Of a DNA stretch of 64,000 nt, positions 55,520-63,068 are shown one piece after another. The stretch comes from Roseiarcus sp963784805 (GTDB lineage: Bacteria > Pseudomonadota > Alphaproteobacteria > Rhizobiales > Beijerinckiaceae). The notes beneath the pieces were generated by a model. It saw only the letters and a list, made by a program, of their open reading frames with translations, was not told where the DNA came from and did not search any database. The stretch covers positions 186,001-250,000 of the forward strand of contig CAWASR010000028.1 of the NCBI GenBank assembly GCA_963784805.1, in the 5' to 3' direction. The position numbers and the translations under genes are program-made. Every line of letters starts with the position of its first letter. The stretch's first letter is position 1.

Positions 55520-56077
55520 ATGTTGCGTATCGCTATAATCGCCGCGCTTCTGGCCGGCTCGGCCGCTTACGCCGATACGATCGAGGACAAGGCGGCGATC
55601 TGCGCCGCCTGCCATGGCGAGAAGGGACTGCCTCCGGAAAAGTCCCTCCCCATCATCTGGGGTCAGAACGCCGGCTATCTCTATCTGCAGTTCCGCGATT
55701 TCCAGAAAGGCGCGCGCAAGGACGACCGCATGACCCCGATCGCCCAGAGCTTCTCCAAGGAAGACGCGCTGGCGCTGGCCGAATATTTCTCTTCCAAGCC
55801 GTGGCCGTACACCGGGGCGCCCTCGGCTTCGAAAGCCGACGCAGCGGTCGCGGTCGCGGCCGACAAATCGGTCGTCTGCACCAGTTGCCACCTTGAACAG
55901 TATCAGGGCGATTCGTCGGTTCCGCGCCTCGCCGGACAACAGCGCGATTATCTCCAGAAGACCATGACGGATTTCCGCGATCGCGCCCGGGCCAACAACC
56001 CCGGCATGTCCGACCTGATGAACACAATCACGCCGCAGCAGATCGCCGCGCTGGCCGCCTATCTCGCGGGGCTGTGA
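55520..56077 (+). CDS. Diheme cytochrome c (c4-like)
   Basis: 185 residues from the ATG at 55520 (GAGGAGA nine bases upstream), with a signal peptide ending SAAYAD (about residue 19). There are two heme-binding motifs, CAACH (about residue 28) and CTSCH (about residue 120), each with distal methionine candidates (DRMTPIA and NPGMSDLM). The two-domain layout is that of cytochrome c4/class I diheme proteins. As neighbour of the PQQ dehydrogenase it is the likely electron acceptor passing electrons toward the terminal oxidase. Confidence 0.9.
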   Translation: MLRIAIIAALLAGSAAYADTIEDKAAICAACHGEKGLPPEKSLPIIWGQNAGYLYLQFRDFQKGARKDDRMTPIAQSFSKEDALALAEYFSSKPWPYTGAPSASKADAAVAVAADKSVVCTSCHLEQYQGDSSVPRLAGQQRDYLQKTMTDFRDRARANNPGMSDLMNTITPQQIAALAAYLAGL

Positions 56078-56094
56078 GGCAAAGCCGAAAAGAC

Positions 56095-56901
56095 CTACTT
56101 CGGCGCCAGCGTCTTCGCGACCCGCTCGCGCCCGAGCCCGCGGGCGATGTCGGCCGCCGTCTTCCCGCGATCGTCCTTGAGGTCGGGCGCGGCGCCGTGA
56201 TCGATGAGCAGCTTCAGCGTCGCGTCGACATCCTCGACCCCGGCGGAAGCGTCATGCCCCGCCGCCCACATCAGCGCGGTGAGGCCGTGGGCGTAGCGGC
56301 GGTTGACGTCGACGCCCGCGCCGAGCAGCAGCGCGACAATCGAGGTATTGGCGCGGCCGGCCGCGAACACCATCGCGCTCTTGCCTTCGTTGTCGAGCGC
56401 GTTGGGGTCCGCGCCGTGCTTCAGCAACAGATCGACGCTGTCCGCCGCGCCGTTATAGGCGGCCGCGGAGAGCGGCGTCACGCCGTCGCGGCCGGGAATG
56501 TTGGGATCGGCGCCGCGCTCGATCAGCAGGCGCGTCGCCGCGGGCCGGTCCTGCTCGGCGGCGAGGAACAGCGGGGTCGAGCCGTCAACCGTGCGCGCGT
56601 TGAGATCGGCGCCCTTGTCGATCAGCAGCGTCATCAGCCTGGTCTTGCCCGCCCCGGCGGCCTCCCCGAGCGCGGTCGCGCCTTCGCGGTCCCTGGCGTC
56701 GATCGCCGCGCCGCGAGCAATGAGCGCGCGCGCCTCTGGCTCGCAGTTGTGCCGGGCGGCGGCGAACAATTGCGCCGTCGCCTGATAGACGTCGCCGTTC
56801 TTGAGCGCGGAGACGGCGCGCGCAATATCGGCGCAGGGGTCGGCGGCGCGGCCGGGGCTGGCGTAAAAGATAAGCGCGAGGATCGCCACAATTAGCCGCA
56901 T
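56095..56901 (-). CDS. Secreted ankyrin-repeat protein
   Basis: 268 residues from the ATG at 56901, with a signal peptide ending SPGRAAD. Six or so ankyrin repeats of about 33 residues follow, each with the G-x-T-P/A-L-x-x-A-A and LLxxGADxN pattern (for example DGSTPLFLAAEQ and LLIERGADPN). No other domain is present. Ankyrin repeats bind proteins; a periplasmic location and unknown partner are inferred. It is antisense to, and converges with, the cytochrome c gene. Confidence 0.87.
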   Translation of the reverse strand: MRLIVAILALIFYASPGRAADPCADIARAVSALKNGDVYQATAQLFAAARHNCEPEARALIARGAAIDARDREGATALGEAAGAGKTRLMTLLIDKGADLNARTVDGSTPLFLAAEQDRPAATRLLIERGADPNIPGRDGVTPLSAAAYNGAADSVDLLLKHGADPNALDNEGKSAMVFAAGRANTSIVALLLGAGVDVNRRYAHGLTALMWAAGHDASAGVEDVDATLKLLIDHGAAPDLKDDRGKTAADIARGLGRERVAKTLAPK

Positions 56902-56941
56902 GACTTCGCGCGCCTCCATCCGAAGCAGTCGCCGGCGCCGC

Positions 56942-57943
56942 TCACGCCAGCGGCCCCGCGGGACGCAGGACGCCGACCGCGAGGCCGTTCCAGTTTAGCA
57001 GCCTCGGCGAAATAAAGTGCGACAGGCGCGCTTTCAACTCATCGTCGAACCCGCCGTGGCGGTCGATGAGCGCGGCGATCATCGTCTGGGCGGCGCGCGC
57101 GGCGCCGTCGTCGGCCTTGACCGCGAGGCCGAGACCGGCGTCGGGCAAGCCTGCGCAGAATACGCCCTCCGCGCCGGACTTGGTGAAGACGCGCGCGCCC
57201 AGCATGGTCATGATCTCGGTGTCGAACCGCCCCGCGCCGCCGACCAGGAACGGCCGGGCCGCGACCGCCGCCCGAATCCGCGCCGCCGCCCGCGAACGCG
57301 CGGGCGACAGGCCTTGGCCGGTCGCGAAGCGGGCGAAGCCATGCGCGAGCGCCCGCAAAGGCATGGCGTAAGTCGGGATCGAGCAGCCGTCGACGCCGCG
57401 GGTCTCCTCGCTCAGGCGCGCGCCGGTCACCTCGGCGAGCGCGGCCGTCACCAGGCGCTGGACCGGATGACCGGGCGCGACATAGCCGTTCGGATCGACG
57501 CTGAGCGCGCAGGCGAGGCAGATAAAGCCCGCGTGCTTGCCGGAGCAATTGTTATGCAGCGCGCTCGGCGTCCGGCCGGAGCGCGCGAGCGCCCGCGCCG
57601 CGGTCTCGCCGATCGGCCATTGGGCGCCGCATTCGAGCGCGCCCGCGTCGCGGCCGGCCCTGGCGAGCATCGAGCGCGCGGTCGCGACATGCGCCTCTTC
57701 GCCCGAGTGCGACGCGCAGGCGAGCGCGATCTCCGCCTCGGTCAAATTCAGCCGATCGGCGGCGCCGCTCTCGATCAGCGGCAGCGCCTGCAGCGCCTTG
57801 ACCGCCGAACGCGGATAGACAGGCCGCTCAATGTCGCCGAAAGCCTTCACGACCCGCCCGGACCCGTCGACGACCGCCCCGGCGCCGCGATGGGCGGATT
57901 CGACCCGGTTCGCGCGCATGACTTCGGCTACCACGGGATTCAT
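56942..57943 (-). CDS. L-asparaginase, Rhizobium etli type (class 3)
   Basis: 333 residues from the ATG at 57943 (GGAG ten bases upstream); the frame is open to 57985. It belongs to the Asparaginase_II (PF06089-type) family, unrelated to E. coli asparaginases. Family residues are visible: Ser/Lys in YPRSAVKALQ, the second serine in CASHSGEEAH, the zinc-binding Cys and Lys in HNNCSGKHAGF, and Cys in VDGCSIPTYA. It would hydrolyse L-asparagine to aspartate and ammonia. The gene is followed by the CBS-BON gene in divergent orientation. Confidence 0.88.
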   Translation of the reverse strand: MNPVVAEVMRANRVESAHRGAGAVVDGSGRVVKAFGDIERPVYPRSAVKALQALPLIESGAADRLNLTEAEIALACASHSGEEAHVATARSMLARAGRDAGALECGAQWPIGETAARALARSGRTPSALHNNCSGKHAGFICLACALSVDPNGYVAPGHPVQRLVTAALAEVTGARLSEETRGVDGCSIPTYAMPLRALAHGFARFATGQGLSPARSRAAARIRAAVAARPFLVGGAGRFDTEIMTMLGARVFTKSGAEGVFCAGLPDAGLGLAVKADDGAARAAQTMIAALIDRHGGFDDELKARLSHFISPRLLNWNGLAVGVLRPAGPLA

Positions 57944-58067
57944 CAACGTTGGGCTCCATCGGGGGCGAGCGGCCATTTGGGCCATGGCGAAGCGGCCGCG
58001 CCGGCGCTAGATTGGCGCCGCGGCCGCGCCTGTTGCAACAGGATGCGGATCGCGTGACGGCGAGGTC

Positions 58068-58793
58068 ATGATGCGCGTTCGGGATGTGATGACGTATGGC
58101 GCGATTGGAGTCAGCGAAAACGCGACGCTGGCCGAGGCGGTGGAGACGCTTCTGCGCTCCCGGGTCAGCGCGCTGTTGGTGTTCGACGCCGATCGCGCGC
58201 TGGTCGGCGTATTGAGCGAAGGCGACCTGATGCGCCGAAGCGAACTCGGCACGGACGCGAAGCGCCCGCGCTGGCTCGAATTTCTGCTGAGCGGCGGAAA
58301 GCTCGCCGAGTCCTACGTGCATGCGCATGGGCGCAAGGTGAGCGAACTGATGACCCGGAAAGTGACGACCATCGCCGAGGACGCAGAGCTGAGCGAAGCG
58401 GTCGATCTGATGTTGCGAGGCCATGTGAAGCGGCTGCCGGTGCTGCGCGGCCACGCCGTGACCGGCGTCATTTCACGCTCCGACCTGCTCAAAGGTCTGC
58501 TTGCGCCGGCGCCGAATCCGGGCGCGCGGCGCTCCGACGGCGAGATCAAGGCCGCGATCGCGGCGGAACTCGAAAAGCGCGGCTGGGCGCCCAAGGCGAG
58601 CGTGAGGGTCGAGGTCGCCGACGGCGCCGTCACCTTCACCGGCGCGATCACCGACGAGCGCCTGCGCGCCGGCCTCAAGGTGATCGCCGAGAACACGCCG
58701 GGCGTCACGGCCGTCCACGACCATATGGCCTGGATCGAACCGAATTCGGGCCTCTATCTGCCGTCGGAGGAGGACGACCAACCCGGCGGTTGA
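58068..58793 (+). CDS. CBS-pair and BON domain protein
   Basis: 241 residues with two CBS domains (about residues 1-60 and 90-150; VRDVMTYGAIGVSENATLAE and VSELMTRKVTTIAEDAELSE), then a BON domain (about 160-225; DGEIKAAIAAELEKRGW, VEVADGAVTFTGAITDE). CBS pairs usually bind adenosyl ligands and BON domains bind phospholipids. This fusion is common in alphaproteobacteria and thought to be a stress or energy sensor; no signal peptide is seen, so it is probably cytosolic. Two ATGs in tandem (58068, 58071) make the start slightly uncertain. Confidence 0.87.
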   Translation: MMRVRDVMTYGAIGVSENATLAEAVETLLRSRVSALLVFDADRALVGVLSEGDLMRRSELGTDAKRPRWLEFLLSGGKLAESYVHAHGRKVSELMTRKVTTIAEDAELSEAVDLMLRGHVKRLPVLRGHAVTGVISRSDLLKGLLAPAPNPGARRSDGEIKAAIAAELEKRGWAPKASVRVEVADGAVTFTGAITDERLRAGLKVIAENTPGVTAVHDHMAWIEPNSGLYLPSEEDDQPGG

Positions 58794-58890
58794 GAAGCCG
58801 AGGCCGACGACTGAAAAGTCGAACCTGGGCTTTGCGCCGCCGCGCCGGCCTCGCCCGCCACCATCAGCATCAGAACGCGAGCAACTCGCC

Positions 58891-59625
58891 GTGCCAGCCA
58901 CGACCGCCCGGATCGCATTGGTCACCGGCGCCAATAAAGGCATCGGGTTTGAGATCGCCCGCCAGCTCGGAAAGGCGGGCGCGGAGGCGCTGCTCGGCGC
59001 GCGCTCGGCCGCGCGCGGCGAAGCCGCCGCCGCCGAGCTCAAGGCGGAAGGGATAAGCGCCCGCTTCATCCGCCTCGACGTACGCGATCCCGAGACGATC
59101 GGGGCCGCCGCCGCCCTGATCGAGGCCGGCTACGGACGCCTCGACGTGCTGGTCAACAACGCCGGCGTCGTCGACAAGGAGGACGGTCCGCCCGGCAGGA
59201 CCAGCATCGACGCCGTTCGCCGGATTTTCGACACCAACGTATTCGGCGCGCTGGCGGTCACCCAGGCGATGCTGCCGCTGTTGCTGAAGTCGTCTTCGGC
59301 GCGGGTCGTCAATGTCTCCAGCGGGCTCGGCTCGCTCGCGCGCAACGCCGATCCGGGGTGGGAATTCGCGAAGGTCAAGCCCTTCGGCTACAACGCCTCG
59401 AAGGCCGCCCTGAACATGCTGACGGTCCAACTGGCGGCCGAACTGGCCGATAGCGGCGTCAAGGTCAATTCGGTCGATCCCGGCTTCACCGCGACCGACC
59501 TGAATGGGCGTCGGGGGCGCCAAACCGTCGCGCAAGGCGCGGCGGCGGCGATCCGGTTCGCGCTTTTGCCCGATGACGGGCCGAGCGGCGGGTTTTTCAG
59601 CGCCGACGGCCGCGAGCCGTGGTGA
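58891..59625 (+). CDS. SDR-family oxidoreductase, carbonyl reductase-like
   Basis: 244 residues starting with GTG at 58891. TGANKGIGFEIARQL is the nucleotide motif, and GARSAARGE with arginines after the second strand suggests NADP preference. VNNAGV, NVSSGLGS and a YNASKAALN catalytic motif follow. The N-A-N-K-G-I-G form and the overall length match the plant/bacterial carbonyl (menthone/salutaridine-type) reductase-like subgroup. It often appears in bacteria as a stand-alone gene of unknown substrate. No operon partner. Confidence 0.85.
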   Translation: MPATTARIALVTGANKGIGFEIARQLGKAGAEALLGARSAARGEAAAAELKAEGISARFIRLDVRDPETIGAAAALIEAGYGRLDVLVNNAGVVDKEDGPPGRTSIDAVRRIFDTNVFGALAVTQAMLPLLLKSSSARVVNVSSGLGSLARNADPGWEFAKVKPFGYNASKAALNMLTVQLAAELADSGVKVNSVDPGFTATDLNGRRGRQTVAQGAAAAIRFALLPDDGPSGGFFSADGREPW

Positions 59626-59650
59626 GCTCGCTCCGTCCCGCCGCGCGATC

Positions 59651-60007
59651 CTACCGCCGGATGTGGGCGCCGCCGTGATAGGCGCCGCCGCGGTAGACGC
59701 GGCCGTGGTAGGCGCCGCCGTGGTAGACGCGCCCGTGGTAGACGCCGCCTCGGTAGACGCCGCCTCGGTAGACGCCGCCGTGGTAGACGCCGCCGTGGTA
59801 ATAGCCGCGACGGTAGACGCCGCCGCGGTAGACGCCGTAGGGGTAGCCGCCATAGTAGCCCGGCCAGCCATAGCCGCCGTAGCCGTATTGCACCCCTACA
59901 GCCGCTGGATAGACGCCGACGCCATAGCCCGCCGGCTGGTAGCACCCCGCGAGCGGCAGCGCGAGCGCTGCTACGATTGCGGGAAAGAGAAGCTGCTTAA
60001 GCGTCAT
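59651..60007 (-). CDS. Gly/Tyr-rich repetitive lipoprotein
   Basis: 118 residues. The lipobox LPLAGC puts the lipidated cysteine at residue 22. After a Gly/Tyr linker (about residues 27-58) the C-terminal 55 residues are a tandem array of pentapeptides of the form G-G-V-Y-(R/H), with variants RRGYY and GRVYH. No known domain. Rich in His, Arg and Tyr, it could bind metal or polyphosphate or be a surface adhesive, but nothing shows this. The array is encoded by near-identical 15-base repeats, so its length is probably unstable. Confidence 0.75.
   Translation of the reverse strand: MTLKQLLFPAIVAALALPLAGCYQPAGYGVGVYPAAVGVQYGYGGYGWPGYYGGYPYGVYRGGVYRRGYYHGGVYHGGVYRGGVYRGGVYHGRVYHGGAYHGRVYRGGAYHGGAHIRR
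59657..59845. repeat. 15-base tandem repeat array inside the lipoprotein gene
   Basis: About 11-12 copies of a 15-base unit close to GTAGACGCCGCCGTG on the plus strand, in phase with the pentapeptide repeat of the minus-strand gene. Several adjacent copies are identical, the mark of recent slippage. Confidence 0.85.
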
Positions 60008-60192
60008 GACCGCGGTCCTTTGCTCGCTCGAAAAGCCGCCCCCAACACATCATTCTGGCTCCCGCCGCCAGCCTAGCGGCGCCGACGGCGATGAGCAATG
60101 GGCTTCGACGGCAATCGGGCAAGAGTTGCTTCGTCGTCAGACGACAGGCCTGCAGCGACCGGCTCGCCAACGCCGACTGCCATTGGGCGAGG

Positions 60193-60369
60193 GTCGCCGT
60201 GCAGCATGATCGGCGAAGCCGATCGAAATACGCCGAGCTCCGACGCCGAGGCCATAGCCACGGCCGAGCCCTGCGCTCGGTCGCCGACCGCCTCCTCAAC
60301 GTCGCCTGCGCCATGCTCAAATCGGGCGCCGCCTTCAACCCATCCTCAGCCGCTCAAAAACCCGCTTGA
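60193..60369 (+). pseudogene. IS110-family transposase, C-terminal fragment
   Basis: The frame VAVQHDRRSRSKYAELRRRG followed by HSHGRALRSVADRLLNVACA and MLKSGAAFNP matches the C-terminal transposase_20 region of IS110-type transposases as I know it. The N-terminal DEDD domain is absent; the sequence upstream (60091-60192) is in frame but not recognisable. Degenerate remnant in the 600-base gap between the lipoprotein and FNT genes. Confidence 0.65.
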
Positions 60370-60611
60370 TAAACGGTGGGGAGTCCCATCGCCCTGGTCC
60401 GAAGGCAAAATGTGCAGCGCCGCTATGCGAGGCGCTGACGCTCTACCGTCGCCGAAGACCCCAACGCCAGAAATGCCGTAACTTTTTCTTTGGCCCGGAG
60501 CCCATTCAAGCCGAGCGGGCGACAAACCTTGGCAATTTCGCCGTCCTCGTCTATGGGCAACTCGTCAAGCCGGAAACCCAGCGACCCGGCTCGAAGGGTT
60601 AAGATTGGCCG
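60370..60611. other. Intergenic sequence after IS110 fragment
   Basis: Nothing supported beyond the upstream region of the FNT-family gene. GGTGGGGAGTCCC just after the transposase stop may be the right end of the old element. No promoter is called. Confidence 0.3.
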
Positions 60612-61502
60612 ATGGAGACCGATCAGAAGGAGCCGGCCAGCGACAACTCGGAGCCCACGCCGGCGGGAGCCGAGTCGCCGCATCTGGGCCCCGAAGAACG
60701 CGAGCAGGCGGCGAGCGCTGCGCCCCTGCGCGCGCTGGTCATTCACGAGGTGCTGCGCGAGGAAGGGGAATTCCAATTGCGCCGGCCGCCGGCGGCGCTG
60801 CTGTGGTCGGGCCTTGCGGCCGGACTATCGATGGGCTTTTCCTTCCTCGCCCTCGCGTTGCTTCAGGCCTACCTCCGCGATGAGCCCTGGCGACACGTGC
60901 TGGCGAGCTTCGGCTATAGCATCGGCTTTGTGATCGTGGTTCTCGGCAAGCAGCAGCTGTTCACCGAGACGACGCTGACGGCGATGCTGCCGGTGTTGTT
61001 CCAGCCGAGCTGGAAGTCCATCGGCATCCTCTTGAGGATGTGGGCGATAGTGCTCGTCGCCAATATCGCGGGCACGCTGGCTTTCGCCTGGCTGCTCTCG
61101 CGCCATGACCTGTTCAATCCGGAGGTCCGTCAGGCGCTGTCGGCCACCGCCGCCGTCGCCGTCCAGGGAGCCGCCATCCCGACGCTCCTCAAGGCGATGC
61201 TGGCCGGATGGATGATCGCGCTGATGGTCTGGGTGCTTCCGAGCGCGGAAGCGGGGGGATTGTTCATCATCGTAATGATGACTTACGTCATTGCGCTCGG
61301 CCAGTTCTCGCACATCATCGCCGGCTCCACCGAGGCGGCGTATGCGGTGATGACCGGCGCCGCGAGCGTCAGCGACTATGTCGTACGGTTCTTTCTGCCC
61401 ACCATCTGCGGCAATATGTTCGGCGGGGTCGCGCTGACCGCGCTGCTCAACCACGCGCCGGTCGCCTACGAGATCGCCGCCAAGGCTTCCAAGCGGAGCT
61501 AA
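60612..61502 (+). CDS. Formate/nitrite transporter (FNT)-family channel, YfdC-like
   Basis: Inner-membrane protein of 296 residues with an acidic cytoplasmic N-terminus (residues 1-55) and six hydrophobic helices. FNT features are the duplicated half-repeat, GFSFLALALLQAYL, the loop GKQQLFTETTLTAMLP after the third helix, and the second-half GLFIIVMMTYVIALGQFSHI with SGSTEAAYA-like AGSTEAAYAVMTG. The long N-terminal extension and GKQQLFTE sequence fit the YfdC branch, whose substrate is unknown, rather than FocA or NirC. It has no operon partner and is flanked by two IS110 fragments. Confidence 0.85.
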   Translation: METDQKEPASDNSEPTPAGAESPHLGPEEREQAASAAPLRALVIHEVLREEGEFQLRRPPAALLWSGLAAGLSMGFSFLALALLQAYLRDEPWRHVLASFGYSIGFVIVVLGKQQLFTETTLTAMLPVLFQPSWKSIGILLRMWAIVLVANIAGTLAFAWLLSRHDLFNPEVRQALSATAAVAVQGAAIPTLLKAMLAGWMIALMVWVLPSAEAGGLFIIVMMTYVIALGQFSHIIAGSTEAAYAVMTGAASVSDYVVRFFLPTICGNMFGGVALTALLNHAPVAYEIAAKASKRS

Positions 61503-61574
61503 GCAGCCAAACAGCGCCCAATCCCGTGCGGGCGCGGCTCGTTCAGCGCGCCGAAGACTGGCCGCATTCGAGCG

Positions 61575-61712
61575 TTAAGCGCGCATCTTGGCGGGCGCGA
61601 CGAGCCGGACGCGCGTGAGTTTGCGCGCAACGACAACCTCACCCTTCGCGTCGACGGCGTGAACCTGAAAGACCTTCTTCGCCAGATCGAGCCCAATGCG
61701 CGTGACAGAAGT
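61575..61712 (-). pseudogene. IS110-family transposase, N-terminal fragment
   Basis: SVTRIGLDLAKKVFQVHAVD followed by AKGEVVVARKLTR is the diagnostic N-terminus of IS110 transposases (first catalytic Asp in GLDLAK). The homology then decays and the frame ends at 61575. Bases 61713-61860 upstream are probably the left non-coding end of the element. The C-terminal fragment on the other side of the FNT gene is on the opposite strand, so these are not the two halves of one simply interrupted copy. Confidence 0.75.
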
Positions 61713-61868
61713 CAAATTCCGGATAGACTTGCCAATGGACGGCTTCCCTTTCAGATGGGTTGGTGACAACGACCATCTTGGCACAGTCGATGCCGTTCGG
61801 GGCGCCGTCCACCCCATCATCACCGTAATACGGGTTGACATGCCCCAGTGTTTATGCAAGTGTGACTT

Positions 61869-61894
61869 TGATTAACTTAACTCTGATTGACTTA
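61869..61894. promoter_or_regulatory. 11-base direct repeat upstream of the precursor-like genes
   Basis: TGATTAACTTA (61869-61879) and TGATTGACTTA (61884-61894) match at 10 of 11 bases with 15-base periodicity, 46 bases before the first precursor-like ATG. The second copy contains TTGACT, a possible -35 with only a poor -10 (TGAATA) 16 bases on. Could be promoter plus activator site. Confidence 0.4.
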
Positions 61895-61940
61895 GCGCGC
61901 GGGCCGACTGAATACGCACCATGATAAATGGGAGCGGAGG

Positions 61941-62459
61941 ATGGCGCCGAAAGCGGGACAAAGGGGGCGGCACAAGAGTGGCTGCTCCGACGCGCCCGGC
62001 TATGACCTGTTAGATCTGCGAAGCTCGCCAGATGTTCGGGTGATCTTCGGGTTACTGGGAGCGAGCCCTAAGAAGGGCGTGTGGCGCCTTTTTCTCTCGG
62101 TAGAGCTTGAGGAATATCTGGAGTTTGCCGATCAGGATGTGGTGCACAGCCAGCGACTGACCGACGAGGAAAGCCAGGTGGGCGGCACCGTCGTCTGGCT
62201 TCGGCGGGATTCGAACGCCGTTCATATCCGTTCCTCGTCGCGCCAAGCGCAGGTTGGCTTCCTGTACGGCGAAATTGCCGGACGGTTCCTTCGCCATTCA
62301 GCGCCGCTGCCGTCATCTCCGGCATCGGCAGGGGTCGGGGCGCTTGTGGCCGGCGGATGTCATACCGGGGGAGATTTCGACACCCTGTGCGCGGCCTGCA
62401 CGGCCGTGCCGACTGCTTTGATGGACCCCCGTTTGCGAATTCGGGGAATAGTAGACTGA
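61941..62459 (+). CDS. Putative RiPP precursor 1 (conserved leader, Cys-containing tail)
   Basis: 172 residues, start preceded by GGAGCGGAGG. Residues 30-115 align with residues 26-111 of the next protein, about half identical by eye: shared PDVRV, WRL, a DVVHS box, GGTVVW/GGAVVW, and R-x-A-Q-x-x-F-L-x-G-x-I-A. After that the two diverge. The tail has a Pro/Ser/Ala linker and GGCHTGGDFDTLCAACTAVP with cysteines at 140, 150 and 153 among Thr and Ser. Conserved leader plus variable Cys/Ser/Thr tail is the logic of ribosomal peptide precursors. The final residues (MDPRLRIRGIVD) are odd for a core and may reflect a disturbed 3' end. No homolog named with certainty. Confidence 0.6.
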   Translation: MAPKAGQRGRHKSGCSDAPGYDLLDLRSSPDVRVIFGLLGASPKKGVWRLFLSVELEEYLEFADQDVVHSQRLTDEESQVGGTVVWLRRDSNAVHIRSSSRQAQVGFLYGEIAGRFLRHSAPLPSSPASAGVGALVAGGCHTGGDFDTLCAACTAVPTALMDPRLRIRGIVD

Positions 62460-62502
62460 ACTGGAGCGCCCTCGTTGGCCCAAACCATGCGGAGGATGCG
62501 GC

Positions 62503-63027
62503 ATGCCGAGCACCCAGAACAAGACATTGACGCCAGACCCCCTAGTCGAACGTCTAATACCTGATCCGTCCGAAATACCCGATGTCCGAGTTCTCATTGG
62601 ATTCCTAGGGAAAAGCACGCGCGACAAGTACTGGCGGCTCTATTTGAATCCCAATCTGGACGACTACGTCGAGTTCAGTGAAGACGACGTCGTTCACAGC
62701 CATTCCCTCGACGCGGACGCCAATCGGCTGGGGGGCGCCGTGGTCTGGGTCAAGCGGGCGGCAAACCTGCAACGGACGCGGACGACCTCGCGCGAGGCTC
62801 AGTCGGACTTTCTGCAGGGCGCGATAGCGGCGCGTGCAGCGCGCAAAACGCTCGCGCCCGGCGTCGCCAGCGCATTTGCCGCGTGGCGGCCGGGCGGCGG
62901 CGTTCAGCTTGCCTCCGTTGCCGCGTTTGTCTCCTGTGTAAGGGAATTCTGCGATTTCGTGCCGGTATCCTTTCTGGGTGGGGGCGACGTTTACTGTACC
63001 GGGTCATTCGACTGCGGTTCGACATGA
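62503..63027 (+). CDS. Putative RiPP precursor 2 (paralog of precursor 1)
   Basis: 174 residues; GGAGGA lies six bases before the ATG, the strongest ribosome-binding site of the cluster. The leader-like region (residues 26-111) is paralogous to the preceding protein. The tail (about 120-174) is different, with cysteines at 145, 150, 165 and 171 and ending GGGDVYCTGSFDCGST, a plausible core with Cys, Thr and Ser for thioether or related crosslinks. It lies 43 bases after gene 1 and 41 before the kinase gene. The leader's tryptophan-rich, acidic pattern recalls class V lanthipeptide (LxmA-like) precursors as I remember them; this needs a profile search. Confidence 0.65.
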   Translation: MPSTQNKTLTPDPLVERLIPDPSEIPDVRVLIGFLGKSTRDKYWRLYLNPNLDDYVEFSEDDVVHSHSLDADANRLGGAVVWVKRAANLQRTRTTSREAQSDFLQGAIAARAARKTLAPGVASAFAAWRPGGGVQLASVAAFVSCVREFCDFVPVSFLGGGDVYCTGSFDCGST

Positions 63028-63068
63028 CAGGCAGAGTGTCCTTGATCTGAGAAGCAGCAACCCCGAGG

